In this document: one piece after another, positions 63,609 through 64,000 of the stretch
Layout: the number at the start of each line of letters is the position of its first letter
How positions within the stretch are numbered: the first letter of the stretch is position 1
Assembly (NCBI GenBank): GCA_012729765.1
Contig: JAAYCM010000046.1
Coordinates: forward strand, 1 to 64,000
Source: Chloroflexota bacterium
GTDB taxonomy: Bacteria > Chloroflexota > Anaerolineae > Aggregatilineales > Aggregatilineaceae
Length of the DNA stretch: 64,000 nt
Direction: 5' to 3'
Program-made: the position numbers and the translations under genes
The notes under the pieces: model-generated
Database searches by the model: none
What the model was told of the DNA's origin: nothing
The model's input: the letters and a program-made list of their open reading frames with translations, nothing else

Positions 63609-64000
63609 TTACTGCTGGCAGTCGGGGCACAGGTGCGTTCCGCGCTGGCCCACGACCGTTTTTTCAATTGGGCGGCCACAGTTCGGGCACGGATCGCCCG
63701 CGTGACCGTAGACCTGCAAGCCGTCCTGGGCCGAGCCTTTTGTCCCATCCGGCTTGCGATACCAGTTTACACTCGCGCCCTCACGCCGGATACCTTCGCG
63801 CAGCACGGCCCGGATCGCCTCGTACAGCCGCGCGATATCGGCCTCGCGCAGCGTATCGGCCCGGCGCAGCGGGTGCAGGCGGCTGGCGAACAGCGCCTCG
63901 TCCACGTAGATATTGCCCATCCCGGCCAGGAAAAACTGGTTGAGCAGCAGCGGCTTGAGCGTCCCGCTCCGGCCCTGGATGCGCGCGCGGAAGGCGTCGA
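63609..64000 (-). CDS. mutM: Formamidopyrimidine-DNA glycosylase (Fpg/MutM), C-terminal part
   Basis: This gene continues past the right edge; about 130 C-terminal codons are visible. It repairs oxidised guanine. LKPLLLNQFFLAGMGNIYVDEALF, ASRLHP, the DNA-binding KGSAQDGLQVYGHAGDPC and the zinc finger CPNC...CPDC (GRPIEKTVVGQRGTHL between) are the hallmarks of Fpg. The N-terminal proline nucleophile is outside the window. The visible part is intact up to the TAA stop. Confidence 0.96.
   Translation of the reverse strand, partial: DAFRARIQGRSGTLKPLLLNQFFLAGMGNIYVDEALFASRLHPLRRADTLREADIARLYEAIRAVLREGIRREGASVNWYRKPDGTKGSAQDGLQVYGHAGDPCPNCGRPIEKTVVGQRGTHLCPDCQQ

Overview
The window is GC-rich (roughly 60-65 percent by eye) and densely packed with genes on both strands. 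It looks like a chromosomal segment of a Chloroflexota bacterium, most likely of the Anaerolineae/Aggregatilinea kind. This is an inference from several traits: many secreted proteins with bacterial SH3 modules and Thr/Pro-rich linkers, very large GAF-repeat histidine kinases, a split B12-dependent acyl-CoA mutase, and a pair of phosphofructokinases. I see no phage, plasmid, CRISPR, rRNA or tRNA gene. No 16S or ribosomal protein is present to fix the taxonomy.

Layout. 1-7.6 kb (mostly minus): the N-terminal 491 residues of an acyl-CoA mutase catalytic subunit cut by the left edge, a phosphotransferase coupled to a CYTH protein, a hypothetical protein, DNA-3-methyladenine glycosylase I, a zinc-type dehydrogenase and a secreted protein. 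7.5-17 kb: a lipoprotein, two secreted beta-propeller-like proteins, a short-chain dehydrogenase, a TPR protein, an acyl-CoA dehydrogenase, a membrane-anchored glycosidase-like protein, a STAS-like protein and methylmalonyl-CoA epimerase. 17-23 kb: a DUF1328 peptide, a second mutase catalytic subunit, a DUF1848 protein, and cysK-cysE behind a structured, terminator-ended leader RNA. 22.8-28 kb (minus): an MFS transporter and two tandem GT-C membrane proteins with an SH3 protein between them. 28-34.4 kb: a TPR/membrane protein, an ATP-type and a PPi-type phosphofructokinase, an AIM24-like protein, a zinc-ribbon protein, a YbaK protein and a four-repeat miniprotein. 34.5-42.8 kb: a 1392-residue PDZ/GAF histidine kinase, a GH99-like secreted protein, an NAD-dependent epimerase, then the B12-binding mutase subunit with MeaB. 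43-64 kb: two duplicated secreted SH3 proteins, SecA, a winged-helix/KaiC-like/membrane-peptide cluster leading to a PAS-GAF histidine kinase overlapped by adenosine deaminase, an SGNH-like protein, a SRAP protein with a promoter placed for leaderless transcription, a GH13 enzyme, an MBL hydrolase, a CAP-domain protein, a methyltransferase, a membrane-anchored unknown and the end of an Fpg glycosylase.

How genes work together. Two mutase catalytic subunits, the epimerase, one B12 subunit and MeaB make up a propionyl/methylmalonyl-CoA module dispersed over 43 kb. cysK-cysE make cysteine. The two phosphofructokinases could run glycolysis with ATP or PPi. Much of the rest builds or senses the cell surface.

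The most unusual features are (i) about ten copies of a roughly 180-bp intergenic element with terminal inverted repeats and a cloverleaf-like fold, several of which start exactly at the TAG stop codon of the neighbouring gene within a CTAG site, and (ii) the roughly 205-nt structured leader before cysK. Gene starts were chosen by Shine-Dalgarno (SD) spacing and family length, so many differ from the longest open frame.
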